This document shows, one piece after another, positions 1-7,816 of a stretch of DNA of 35,528 bases (the first letter of the stretch is position 1; each line of letters opens with the position of its first letter). The notes under the pieces were generated by a model. The model worked only from the letters and a program-made list of their open reading frames with translations, did no database searches and was not told the origin of the DNA. Made by a program: the position numbers and the translations under genes. This DNA is from an uncultured Bacteroidales bacterium (lineage in GTDB: Bacteria > Bacteroidota > Bacteroidia > Bacteroidales > UBA932). The stretch spans positions 1 through 35,528 of the forward strand of contig UQYV01000035.1 in NCBI GenBank assembly GCA_900545245.1, in the 5' to 3' direction.

Positions 1-55
1 GGCCAACACCGGCGGGCTAGCCCGCCGGTGTTGCACTTCTATCTTGAATCTTCAT
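1..55. repeat. Left copy of 55-bp terminal inverted repeat
   Basis: The first 55 bases are the exact reverse complement of the last 55 bases of the window, and identity stops at base 56. The repeat contains a 30-bp perfect palindrome at 4-33. The TGA stop of the leftward AlbA_2 gene (52-54) lies at its inner edge, so here the repeat is simply the 3' flank of an intact gene. The length equals a common short-read assembly k-mer, so the window edges may be graph edges rather than biological ends. Confidence 0.95.
4..33 (-). terminator. GC-rich 30-bp palindrome, likely terminator hairpin
   Basis: The arms CAACACCGGCGGG and CCCGCCGGTGTTG flank a CTAG centre, giving a perfect stem just downstream of the AlbA_2 gene stop. 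The position suits a transcription terminator for that gene. No U-tract can be seen because the window ends three bases later. It could equally be a protein-binding site or part of a mobile repeat. Confidence 0.55.
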
Positions 56-1500
56 CTGACCTCCCAATGCCCAGTCTTGTCACTTCCAACATAATGGATG
101 AGATTCATGTCACGCAGAACATAGAGATTGCGTTTCGTAGTTCTAAGACTTATACCTAGGACTACGGATAGATTCTGGGCATTTACCGTGCCATTTACCG
201 TGCCATTTACCGTGCCATTTTTTATTATCTCATATATTCTACGTTGTCTATCTGTGAGTTCTGTATTGTTCACTTGGGCATTTACCATGCCATTCTCTTG
301 AACAGTACTTGGGCGGTCAAACTCCTTTTCTGTTGTCCACTCCGCCATCAATGTAGTTTTTAGGATGAATGCATCAGTGTGGAATGATGGGATAACGCAA
401 CCTTTTGTTTCCAACTCATTGCAGATACGATCAATGCCCTCGCCAAACTCCTTGACATACTTGTATGCCTTGAGGTACTGGGCTATCTTGGGATTGCGAG
501 AGAAATGAGTGTGGCGAATATTGTCTGGTCGCACCAGTCCTGGCAAATTTCCTGGAGTCTCGAAGACTATACGGTCATCAAACATCTTTATCTGTATCTC
601 AGTTCCCTTGATGTTATATGCTCTGTGGCAGCAACTATTAACCACCATCTCTTGTATGGCGTATTTAGAATAGTTGCGACGGGTGATAAAACGTCCATCT
701 TCACCAAGGAAAGAGTGTTCACGAACCTGCGTCTCCAGATAGTCAATCGTGCGGCGTACCTGCTGAAGGATGGTACCCTCGAATGTCACGTCCTTGACTA
801 CATTCATCTCTGTTCCTACCTTTTCCTCAGTACCCTCATAGCGGATGAAGCGAGTACGAGCACGAGGGAAGAAGCGCTGGGGATTCTTTCCAAAGAGAAG
901 AATGCAAGCAGTACTTACTTTCTGCTGTCCGTTTTTCTCAGTGATGAAGTTATTGTTCTCCCTCAGATACTCCTTGGCTGACTTACCATAGCCTATGACA
1001 TTCATATAGTCGCCAACAAGATTCATGTCAACATCATTAATAGTTGCACCATAAACATCTTTGTCCTCGTAGTAGCGTTCGCCCTTGTCGTAGAGAAGTT
1101 GCATACGCTCGTCAAAGTTGAGTTTCTTGCTTTTGTCGCCCACACGCATGAAACATTCGTCAGCTTGGTTGGTATGAAGTTGAACGCTGGCTGGAATGTG
1201 AATAAGCAGAATACGGTTTTCACGACCTTCATAGTCGGTGCATGGCAGATATTCGCATCTTACTCTTACAGACGGATTGCAGAAGTCGAAAGGAACTCGA
1301 AGCAACTCATTCAGACGATATTCGTTTCCATCAACTCCTTCTATTCTGCGAGTTTTATCAGAAACACCTATGGCAAGCACACCACCATCGGCATTAGCCA
1401 TAGCCACAATGGGTATCGCTAACGCTTTCGGGTCAATCTGTATGCTCTTGCAATCGAATGTCTGACATTCTTTGCGAGCCAGAATTTCTTCTATTGTCAT
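52..1500 (-). CDS. AlbA_2/Schlafen-type ATP-binding regulator
   Basis: This encodes a protein of about 482 residues of the COG2865 type: an N-terminal AlbA_2 (Schlafen-like) nucleic-acid-binding domain, a central GHKL-like ATPase region and a C-terminal winged helix. Visible signs are ANADGGVLAIGV near the N-terminus, the central YAIQEMVVNSCCHRAY and GEGIDRICNELE segments, and a C-terminal LTDRQRRIYEII helix-turn-helix region interrupted by an NGTV repeat. I chose the ATG at 1498-1500 (MTIEEILARKE), where the family usually begins. A longer frame reaches 1572 and a shifted frame opens at 1627 (see the separate entry). The C-terminus (GHWEVR) looks natural. Members act as transcriptional regulators or accessory proteins and are often mobile or defence-associated; the target here is unknown. 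Confidence 0.8.
   Translation of the reverse strand: MTIEEILARKECQTFDCKSIQIDPKALAIPIVAMANADGGVLAIGVSDKTRRIEGVDGNEYRLNELLRVPFDFCNPSVRVRCEYLPCTDYEGRENRILLIHIPASVQLHTNQADECFMRVGDKSKKLNFDERMQLLYDKGERYYEDKDVYGATINDVDMNLVGDYMNVIGYGKSAKEYLRENNNFITEKNGQQKVSTACILLFGKNPQRFFPRARTRFIRYEGTEEKVGTEMNVVKDVTFEGTILQQVRRTIDYLETQVREHSFLGEDGRFITRRNYSKYAIQEMVVNSCCHRAYNIKGTEIQIKMFDDRIVFETPGNLPGLVRPDNIRHTHFSRNPKIAQYLKAYKYVKEFGEGIDRICNELETKGCVIPSFHTDAFILKTTLMAEWTTEKEFDRPSTVQENGMVNAQVNNTELTDRQRRIYEIIKNGTVNGTVNGTVNAQNLSVVLGISLRTTKRNLYVLRDMNLIHYVGSDKTGHWEVR
181..216 (-). repeat. 12-bp in-frame tandem repeat (three perfect units)
   Basis: The unit ATTTACCGTGCC occurs three times perfectly at 181-192, 193-204 and 205-216, followed by four more matching bases. 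A near-copy lies at 280-291. On the coding strand it encodes repeated NGTV in the linker inside the C-terminal region of the AlbA_2 protein. Because the unit is four codons, copy-number change would lengthen or shorten the linker without breaking the frame. Confidence 0.95.
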
Positions 1501-1627
1501 ATTCTGTTGATTTTTTCTTACTGAATGTCTCTTCTGTTTCCTCTGGAGATGGTATCTCTGGCAAGGCTTCAAAGCGAACGAGGTCGTTCATATCTACATG
1601 TTTATCTTGCCGTCCATATTGACACAT
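1433..1627 (-). CDS. Small upstream ORF overlapping the AlbA_2 start, or its displaced N-terminus
   Basis: A 64-codon frame starts at the ATG at 1625-1627, just downstream of a good promoter box, and overlaps the AlbA_2 gene in another frame. Its first 39 or so codons read as plausible acidic protein (MNDLVRFEALPEIPSPEE). An A6 run on the coding strand (1511-1516) lies where losing one A would join the frames as EETFSKK-NQQNMTIEE. It may therefore be a frameshifted N-terminal extension, a slippage-controlled start or an independent short leader ORF. Family members usually do not need such an extension, so I cannot choose. Confidence 0.35.
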   Translation of the reverse strand: MCQYGRQDKHVDMNDLVRFEALPEIPSPEETEETFSKKKSTEYDNRRNSGSQRMSDIRLQEHTD

Positions 1628-1646
1628 CGTTAATAATATATAAATG

Positions 1647-1654
1647 CAAAACTA
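1647..1654 (-). promoter_or_regulatory. Bacteroidetes -7 box (TAGTTTTG) for the AlbA_2 gene
   Basis: On the minus strand TAGTTTTG matches the TAnnTTTG -7 consensus of the Bacteroidetes primary sigma factor. It lies about 20 bases before the ATG at 1627 and about 147 before the preferred start at 1500. No convincing -33 TTTG is seen. It would drive both the short ORF and the AlbA_2 gene. Confidence 0.45.
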
Positions 1655-1797
1655 ATAAAACATCTGGTGAAACGTGTAATAATATCTAAAAAAAGCATAT
1701 ATGATTCTTTTTTATTGCGTATTATGCACTATTGGGCCTAAATAAAGGAGTCTTTGTTGTAAGCCATTAAAGTATGTTCGTGTTGGACGAGACAACA

Positions 1798-1825
1798 GGC
1801 GGCGGGCCCTTTCGGACCCGCCGCT
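1798..1825 (-). terminator. GC-rich hairpin ending the first PUL operon
   Basis: GCGGCGGG (1799-1806) pairs perfectly with CCCGCCGC (1817-1824), with a small inner CC/GG stem and a TTTC loop. It sits about 27 bases beyond the stop of the last gene of the leftward operon. There is no strong U-tract after it, as is common for Bacteroidetes terminators. Confidence 0.6.
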
Positions 1826-1851
1826 TGAATAATACTTAAAATGTCATCGTT

Positions 1852-3495
1852 CTACTTGAGCGGGCAGTGGAATGCCTCAATAGCAGAACTGTTTATGTCA
1901 ATATAGTACAAATTGAAACCATCATCTGAAGGCTCAAGAATAATATCTGACGCAATGTCAATACCATTCAATGTTTCCTCCTCTTTAGGATATTGTGCTG
2001 TCGAAGCATTAAAGACTACACTTCCATCGCTAAGATTTGCAACTGCGATTACCGCAATACCACTCCACTGAGGATAGAATGGAGCCGCAAGAGCAGCGCC
2101 ATATGGTTTTCCCTTAATTGTTCGAATATCCATAGCATTAAGACCATGATTACTATCCGCCACAGGGTCTTCAGAAATAAGTGTACAAGCACCGTCCTTA
2201 TTAAAGGTGTAGAGTTTGTTTTCATCATAAACCCCCATCAATCCTCCTGCGCTGAAATCAGTTGAAAGGAAGCCCATCGCAGGAATATTGTTTGGAGCCA
2301 TATTCCAAAAACCTTTTTGCCATGCGAGTCCTACAAAACCTGTAAGGTTGAGAGTTTCAGCTCCAGAGACTACACCTTCCTTAATTGTCCAATAACCGAT
2401 ACCATTTGCGCAAGATATACCAGGTATTCCCTCATAAGGAGTAACAAAGAGGCCATCTTTAGTCACATCACCGCGAGCAATAATTACAGAACCCGCAGGA
2501 CCATACTTTGCACCGGAAACAAACTTGACTGGAGTAGCCGTCTCAGATGTCATATAATATGCCTCAAACGCTCCTGTCCACCAACTTGTCGCCTTATCGT
2601 ACGCATTTCTATTAGACAGAATAAGATGCCCTGCATCATCGTTAGTTATAGAATAAACAGCAATCTCTCCGGTATTCAACGTTCCTTTCTTTTCGCCTGT
2701 TTTCTTATCAAGCAAGGCTAGAGGAGTTTTGCCATCACCCTGACATACAACCAACTTATCTCCCAAAACAGCAATAGAAACATTGGCTTTATAGTCAGTA
2801 ACGGCTCCAATGGTAACAGCAGTTGACCTTTCGATGACACTTCTCAAATCAATACCCCAAATCTTGGTCTGAGGTCCATTCTGAGTAAGTTTGAAAGTAA
2901 GGTCCTCGAATCCGGTTGCAGAAATCTTAATGTCAGCAGTACGCACCCCGTCAAGTTCATCGAATGCTTCCACTGAGAGTTTCGTAACCTGCTCTCCGTA
3001 TGCCTTGGTAGTCACTTCCTTAACCCACGTTGCCTCAGCCGGAATGGTCACGTTGTAAGGAATGTTCGTCATAACTTTAAGCGAAACTTCGCCACCCTTG
3101 CTGTCGATTGATGCAGTTTCTTCCACGAGAGAGAATGCGTCAACCTGACCTTGGATGACTTTGAATTCCTTCTTGGCAGTGCCGGCAGTCACGACAACAA
3201 CAGCTGTGCGCGGGTCTTTCTCTGTGCTGGCTTCAGCGATGAGTTTGATTTTTCCCTTTTCCGGAGTACCCTTTGCAGGGGTGATGGTCAACCATTCTGC
3301 ATTCTGTACTGAAGCAGTCCAATCGACGTTGGCAGTGAAGACGATGAATACATCCTCTTCGACATCTTCGGTGCCCGTAACAGGCACGTTGATTTCAGTC
3401 TTGTCAGCCTTGATTTCAGGAACAATCTGTTCCTCTTTTTTGCAGGCCGTGAGTGCAATGGCTAAAGCCATAAGCGAAAATAAAACCTTTTTCAT
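1852..3495 (-). CDS. BACON-domain surface lipoprotein with a propeller-like C-terminal domain
   Basis: This is a 547-residue lipoprotein, last in the first PUL operon. The signal peptide ends in LTAC (lipid Cys at about residue 18) followed by KKEE, an acidic/charged start compatible with surface export. Two BACON-like beta-sandwich repeats follow: DWTASVQNAEWLTITPAKG, then a second with YNVTIPAEATW, each closing near a 'VIQGQ' or 'LTQNG' strand. BACON domains in this phylum are thought to be carbohydrate-binding or spacer modules. The remaining 330 or so residues resemble the C-terminal part of the DUF5018-like protein at 6062-7795 (shared VVCxGxGxTP and NDDAGxLxxxN). Its ATG overlaps the upstream gene's TGA by four bases, implying translational coupling. 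It is probably a surface glycan-binding protein; no catalytic motif was recognised. Confidence 0.75.
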   Translation of the reverse strand: MKKVLFSLMALAIALTACKKEEQIVPEIKADKTEINVPVTGTEDVEEDVFIVFTANVDWTASVQNAEWLTITPAKGTPEKGKIKLIAEASTEKDPRTAVVVVTAGTAKKEFKVIQGQVDAFSLVEETASIDSKGGEVSLKVMTNIPYNVTIPAEATWVKEVTTKAYGEQVTKLSVEAFDELDGVRTADIKISATGFEDLTFKLTQNGPQTKIWGIDLRSVIERSTAVTIGAVTDYKANVSIAVLGDKLVVCQGDGKTPLALLDKKTGEKKGTLNTGEIAVYSITNDDAGHLILSNRNAYDKATSWWTGAFEAYYMTSETATPVKFVSGAKYGPAGSVIIARGDVTKDGLFVTPYEGIPGISCANGIGYWTIKEGVVSGAETLNLTGFVGLAWQKGFWNMAPNNIPAMGFLSTDFSAGGLMGVYDENKLYTFNKDGACTLISEDPVADSNHGLNAMDIRTIKGKPYGAALAAPFYPQWSGIAVIAVANLSDGSVVFNASTAQYPKEEETLNGIDIASDIILEPSDDGFNLYYIDINSSAIEAFHCPLK

Positions 3496-4949
3496 AATGT
3501 TTGTGTATTAGTAGTGTTTAATGTTTGCAGATATTGGTCAAAAGCTTTTTTGAAATCGCCCCAATAATCGTACATTTTAATGTGTATGAGGTCGAAGATG
3601 AACAGACCGTCGGCGCTGTTGATGCAGGCGTCCACAATCTGTGGCATAAGCGCACCCTGTCCCCCGTTTTCAAATCCGGAGCCGTTGCCTACGTCCGGCC
3701 CTCCGTAGTAAGGCACATCCCCCTTGAAGAGATTTGCCGCCAGCTTACAGAATCCCTGCATAGTCCATTCCGTAGAGCCATAGATGCTTGAAGCTCCGGC
3801 ATAAGCTCCGATGAGCATAAGGTCGCAATGGTCTGCATAGCCGTAGTTTTTGTAGTCATCAGACGCCCATTTGTAGCCGTCGGCCTTAGGGTCGTACTTC
3901 GGACTCGCCCAGTTTACGCCACTTATGTAATAGTCTGAGTACCAAGCTCCGACATAGGCCCCGAACTGGCAATTGGAATTGACAGAGTGAACCTTTGCCG
4001 AAACTTTTTCAATAAAGTCGTGGATTGTCTTCGCGCGGAAGGCAAGCCAGGACTTCTGCATCGTGGTCACCACAGCACCGAGTTTATCCTGTCCCGGAGA
4101 AAAAATGTCGGAAGGCCAGTTTTTCACCTTCTTGCCAAGATAGGCCTCGAACTTTTCGCGGGCAGCATCGGAAAAGTCGCTCTGGAGTCCGTGGTCGTCG
4201 AAACGGCAACGGTCGAGAATGATTCCGTCTACATTGTATGTCGCAAGTTCGGCGATAAGATTGAGAAAATATTCCTGCACCCTGTCGTTTGCCGGACTCA
4301 AAAATTTGGCCCCTGTATCATCGATGTCAAGGATATTCTTGAGTCCTTCGGATGTGTTGGCAACTGACGCCCAAGACTTGTCAACGCTTCCGTCGTAAAG
4401 AATACCGGCTTGTCCAAGTCCATACGCACAGTTACATCCACCCACAAAAGTATTCATCGCAGCATAGACTTTCAGCCCGTTTTTGTGGCCTTCATCTATA
4501 AACTTTTGGAGATAGTCAAAGTCCGCGGTCCTTTTCACCCACTTGTATGCGCCATTAATCCAGGCATCGACCTTCGTGAGAGGAGCCTCTGTCTTGGATT
4601 TGAAAAGCACTCCGGTATTGGTCGGACGCACATCCACCACAATGTGGGTGAAACCGGTCTCGGCGATTTTCTTCACGTCAGAGGCAATATTCGACTCGCT
4701 ATTGGCGTAGTCATTGAAATTTGCCGCTGAGTCAATCCATACAAATCTCGGTTTACCCTTGTTTCCCGGCTGAGGCTCCGGTTCCGGATTCGGATTTGGT
4801 TCCGGCTGAGGCTCCGGATTCGGCTGTGGCTCCTGCCATTCGTCCCTCCAAATGAAACCGGAGTCAGGCTTCTCGCAAGCGAGAGTTCCGCAAACGAGCG
4901 CAAGGGTCAAAAACAAACAGTTGAAATTTCTAATCTTCATTTTAATCAT
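3492..4949 (-). CDS. GHL10-like putative glycoside hydrolase lipoprotein, copy 2
   Basis: This 485-residue lipoprotein (LACEKPDSG lipobox near residue 25) has a proline/glutamate/asparagine linker at about 40-62. A catalytic-type (beta/alpha)8 domain follows, resembling the GHL10/DUF187 'family 10 glycosylhydrolase-like' proteins. Characteristic segments are FVWIDSAANF (~69-78), THIVVDVRP (~101-109), GLKVYAAMNTF and DGIILDRCRFDD (241-252), where the Asp residues are the best active-site candidates. The protein at 12721-14064 has the same order of motifs, so the operon carries two paralogues. Family members are predicted glycosidases, mostly uncharacterised; the substrate cannot be read from sequence. 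A second in-frame ATG (MKIRNF, at 4938-4940) is an equally good start. The linker suggests the catalytic domain is held away from the outer membrane. Confidence 0.7.
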   Translation of the reverse strand: MIKMKIRNFNCLFLTLALVCGTLACEKPDSGFIWRDEWQEPQPNPEPQPEPNPNPEPEPQPGNKGKPRFVWIDSAANFNDYANSESNIASDVKKIAETGFTHIVVDVRPTNTGVLFKSKTEAPLTKVDAWINGAYKWVKRTADFDYLQKFIDEGHKNGLKVYAAMNTFVGGCNCAYGLGQAGILYDGSVDKSWASVANTSEGLKNILDIDDTGAKFLSPANDRVQEYFLNLIAELATYNVDGIILDRCRFDDHGLQSDFSDAAREKFEAYLGKKVKNWPSDIFSPGQDKLGAVVTTMQKSWLAFRAKTIHDFIEKVSAKVHSVNSNCQFGAYVGAWYSDYYISGVNWASPKYDPKADGYKWASDDYKNYGYADHCDLMLIGAYAGASSIYGSTEWTMQGFCKLAANLFKGDVPYYGGPDVGNGSGFENGGQGALMPQIVDACINSADGLFIFDLIHIKMYDYWGDFKKAFDQYLQTLNTTNTQTL

Positions 4950-4967
4950 TTACTTATTTTATAACGA

Positions 4968-6059
4968 TTACTTAAACATAACCGTACTTGCCACAGCCCT
5001 CTGACGACCGTCAGAAAGCTTGATGGTCTCCTTTCCGCCGATGAGCATACAGGAAGAACCGCCGCCGTCGAGATTAATCGCGTCTTTGATTCCCAAGCTG
5101 TAGAGCACTTTTGCAACTTCACCTGTGGTGAGTCCCGTAACTCCCTCTGTCATCTCACGTCCTTCGCAAACAAAGAGCAGAAGTTTTGAGTCTGCAGAAA
5201 TACCCACTGCCGTTCTCGGAGCATAGACATCAGGTCCGATGCCGGATTTTCCATTGAAAAGCTCCTCCACATAGCTGTCAATAATCTTGGAATCCTTCAG
5301 CAGAACAGGTCCTCCTCCGATGGCATTCTTGGCTTCAAACTCCACTGCATTCTCCGGGAATGTTGCAGAAGGCACTTTCTCCGGTTTTTTCTTCCATGAG
5401 TTCGGTGCCGGAATCTGATAGGTAAAATGCTTGCCGGCCGAAGTCCAATAGGTCCAGCAAGTCTCGTAACTGCCGTCGGAGTGCTCGATAAACGCAGCTC
5501 TTGTCGGGTAGTAGATTGTCTTCCAGTCTTCGGAAGCATAGTTGACATTCATCCCAAGAACATTCCCCTCGCTCACGGCAACCGATGCGTTGTAGTTTTT
5601 GCCGTCTGATGAGTAGAAGAATCCGCCGTTGACTATAACTGAGGATGAACTTGCCTCATAAACCTTAGATGGAGTCTTGAAGGCATCGTCAGAGCCCTGA
5701 AGTTCGGGGGCATTGATGCTCCAAATGCTGAAATCGGCAGCAGACGCATCTGCAACGGCGATATAGGCAATCGCCGGACGGCCGAAGAACTTGTCGGTGA
5801 AACGATAGATGCTGATACCGGAACGAAGTCCCGGATAGTCAGCTGTCACATCTGTCCACCCGGCCTCGGTCGGATTGACAAAGGCAGTGTGCGGAGTCTC
5901 AGGAAGCAAAGGAAATTCCGGCTCTGTCGGTTTGTCAGGAATTTCCGGCTCCGGCTCGGTCCAAGGCCACTGCGGAACAGTTCCCGTGTCCTTGGCACAT
6001 CCCTGCGTCAGGGCAAGCCCCAATAGGGATGCAAGAATGAATGAGAATGTGCGGGTCAT
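4968..6059 (-). CDS. Phosphodiester glycosidase (NAGPA-family) lipoprotein
   Basis: This is a 363-residue lipoprotein (signal ending LTQGC, lipid Cys about residue 21). It has a Pro/Glu-rich spacer (~28-58) and then a NAGPA/DUF2233 domain. The family signature is clear at the C-terminus: PRTAVGISADSKLLLFVCEGR, GLTTGEVAKVLYSLG, then INLDGGGSSCM. Earlier, VIVNGGFF matches the usual 'NGGFF' motif. The mammalian relative removes GlcNAc from a GlcNAc-1-phospho-6-mannose diester; bacterial members are thought to cleave sugar-phosphate diesters in envelope or exogenous glycans. It starts two bases beyond the stop of the preceding gene and is followed by a GHL10-like gene, so it probably removes phosphodiester-linked sugars before or after glycosidase action. 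The family call is firm; the substrate is unknown. Confidence 0.88.
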   Translation of the reverse strand: MTRTFSFILASLLGLALTQGCAKDTGTVPQWPWTEPEPEIPDKPTEPEFPLLPETPHTAFVNPTEAGWTDVTADYPGLRSGISIYRFTDKFFGRPAIAYIAVADASAADFSIWSINAPELQGSDDAFKTPSKVYEASSSSVIVNGGFFYSSDGKNYNASVAVSEGNVLGMNVNYASEDWKTIYYPTRAAFIEHSDGSYETCWTYWTSAGKHFTYQIPAPNSWKKKPEKVPSATFPENAVEFEAKNAIGGGPVLLKDSKIIDSYVEELFNGKSGIGPDVYAPRTAVGISADSKLLLFVCEGREMTEGVTGLTTGEVAKVLYSLGIKDAINLDGGGSSCMLIGGKETIKLSDGRQRAVASTVMFK

Positions 6060-6061
6060 GA

Positions 6062-7795
6062 CTAATTCCTTTTAATGCAGTCTGCAACAAAGCCGCCGAT
6101 GGCTCCCGCATACTGGTCGTAGTAGTAGACAAAAATCTTGAATCCGTCTGCCGATTGGGCAACCGTGACATCTCCCGAAGAAATTGTAGCCTCCGCATTC
6201 ACCGCATTGAATGATTTGATAGTCAACGATTTCGCATCATCAGAACAAGCGACGAGTGCCGGAGACTTTGTAAACTCACCCGTAAGGGAGGCCTTGTTGT
6301 TGACATTGTAGATGTAGAGAGTAGGATGGCCACCCCACTGCGGGAAATGTGCAAGGACAAGCATCGCAAGATACTCGACATTGTTGAAGAGTTTGCAGTC
6401 GAGACAGTTAGGGTTCCAAGCCCAAGCCTGGTCACTGGTCGAGGCAAGCGAACGGCCAATCTTAAAAGAGGAATCAAGCCAGTTGAGATAGTTAGGCTCG
6501 TAAGAATAAGAAGCTGTGAAAACGCCATCCTTTGGGTCTGAAGAGGCCGCAGCGAAACCTGCTGAACTTGCAGAGAATGCGCCCCAAGACAAACCGGCAG
6601 GAGCGAGGTCAACGACCTTTGCCTCAGTCACGTTTCCTGCCTCAACAGTGATGTGCAGGAACTGCAAGGCCTCGGTAACTTTCACCACTCCAGAATAAGG
6701 AAGGGTGATTATGGCCTTGTCATCAATGTTTCCGTTCACCTTGAGTTTCGCACCCACAGGAAGAGCAGTCTCGTTGTCATACTCATAGAAGAGTGTCGGA
6801 GCTGTCTCCACAGAAGAAGTCCTATAGATCCTGAGCTTACCCTTGCCCGAAAGAGCATTCGCAATAAGAAGATTTCCGGCATCATCATTCGCAATTCCAC
6901 CCGGAGAAGCCTCGCCAAGTGCGATTTCACCGAGTTTGTCGCCCGTCGTTCCGTGAACATAGAACGGAGTTGCACCGGTGCCAAGACAAACCACGAGCTT
7001 TCCTTCAATGGAGGCGATGGAAGGATTGACATTAGGGTCGAGGTAGTCAGGAGTGCCGTAGCGGGACTTAGGGTCAAAGTTAAAGAGAGGCTTGATGGAC
7101 TCCTTGTTGAAGCCGTTTCTGATTTTGACCGGTTCAGCCTTCTTTGTCACATACTCATACTCCTTGCCGTTATGTGCCTTGATGACAATCTTCTGAGGCT
7201 CGTTGTAGTTTTTCGCAACACTCAGGTCGGTCACAATTTCTGCATGTGCCGAGACCTGAGCCTCCGCCTTGCAGGACGAAAGGTCATCTTTGGTGTAGAG
7301 ATAGATAATACGCTCATCATTGTCGACAAACCCATCAAACAATCCCACAAGCGAGAAGGAGACGAAACTTGCCTTGTCCGATTTGACTCTTTTTCCGGTA
7401 ATCACAATCGGATAGTCATTTCCTTTGGCATCCGTGTAGGTGAACTCGTTTTCGAGATTCAAATCCAGGATGGTGAGCGGAGGGTAGATGCGACAGTTTT
7501 TATCGAGTTCCGCCTTCATCCTGAGATTTCCCAGATACTTGGTCGTTGCCTTGTCTGAACTCTCCGGATAGTAATAAGGCACCTTAATCACAAGACGGCC
7601 TTCGCGGAGCATATCGCCGGTCACTTCGAGCCGCGCCAACTCGAGATTATTGTATTCTCCCGAAGTAAAATAGGCACTGATACTGGTAAAACCCTCGCGT
7701 TCCGTGGTAGGGAGCACATACTGAGGCTCGCAGGCAGCGAAAATGAGCGCTGCCACAGCCGTAAGGAATATATTATTTGAAAGTATTCTTTTCAT
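6062..7795 (-). CDS. DUF5018-like SusCD-associated lipoprotein
   Basis: This is a 577-residue lipoprotein (LIFAAC, Cys about residue 22). It follows susD directly, the place usually taken by a surface glycan-binding protein. The N-terminal 200 or so residues (FTSISAYFTSGEYNNLELA, then beta-rich sequence with FTYTDAKGNDYPIVI) look like the DUF5018-type immunoglobulin-like region. The rest is beta-rich with repeated short blades (KLVVCLGTGATPF, GIANDDAGNLLIANAL, HFPQWGGHPTLYIYNV) and resembles a propeller. The same C-terminal block recurs in the lipoprotein at 1852-3495. It is probably a surface glycan-binding protein working with the SusCD pair. Assignment to DUF5018 is from memory of the family, so moderate confidence. 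Confidence 0.65.
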   Translation of the reverse strand: MKRILSNNIFLTAVAALIFAACEPQYVLPTTEREGFTSISAYFTSGEYNNLELARLEVTGDMLREGRLVIKVPYYYPESSDKATTKYLGNLRMKAELDKNCRIYPPLTILDLNLENEFTYTDAKGNDYPIVITGKRVKSDKASFVSFSLVGLFDGFVDNDERIIYLYTKDDLSSCKAEAQVSAHAEIVTDLSVAKNYNEPQKIVIKAHNGKEYEYVTKKAEPVKIRNGFNKESIKPLFNFDPKSRYGTPDYLDPNVNPSIASIEGKLVVCLGTGATPFYVHGTTGDKLGEIALGEASPGGIANDDAGNLLIANALSGKGKLRIYRTSSVETAPTLFYEYDNETALPVGAKLKVNGNIDDKAIITLPYSGVVKVTEALQFLHITVEAGNVTEAKVVDLAPAGLSWGAFSASSAGFAAASSDPKDGVFTASYSYEPNYLNWLDSSFKIGRSLASTSDQAWAWNPNCLDCKLFNNVEYLAMLVLAHFPQWGGHPTLYIYNVNNKASLTGEFTKSPALVACSDDAKSLTIKSFNAVNAEATISSGDVTVAQSADGFKIFVYYYDQYAGAIGGFVADCIKRN

Positions 7796-7816
7796 AATCC
7801 ACTGTCTTTTGAGTCG

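Noticed and set aside
4780..4840. Direct repeats encoding the Pro/Glu/Asn linker as a possible regulatory repeat
   Set aside because: They are imperfect, lie within a coding linker and are explained by low-complexity protein sequence.
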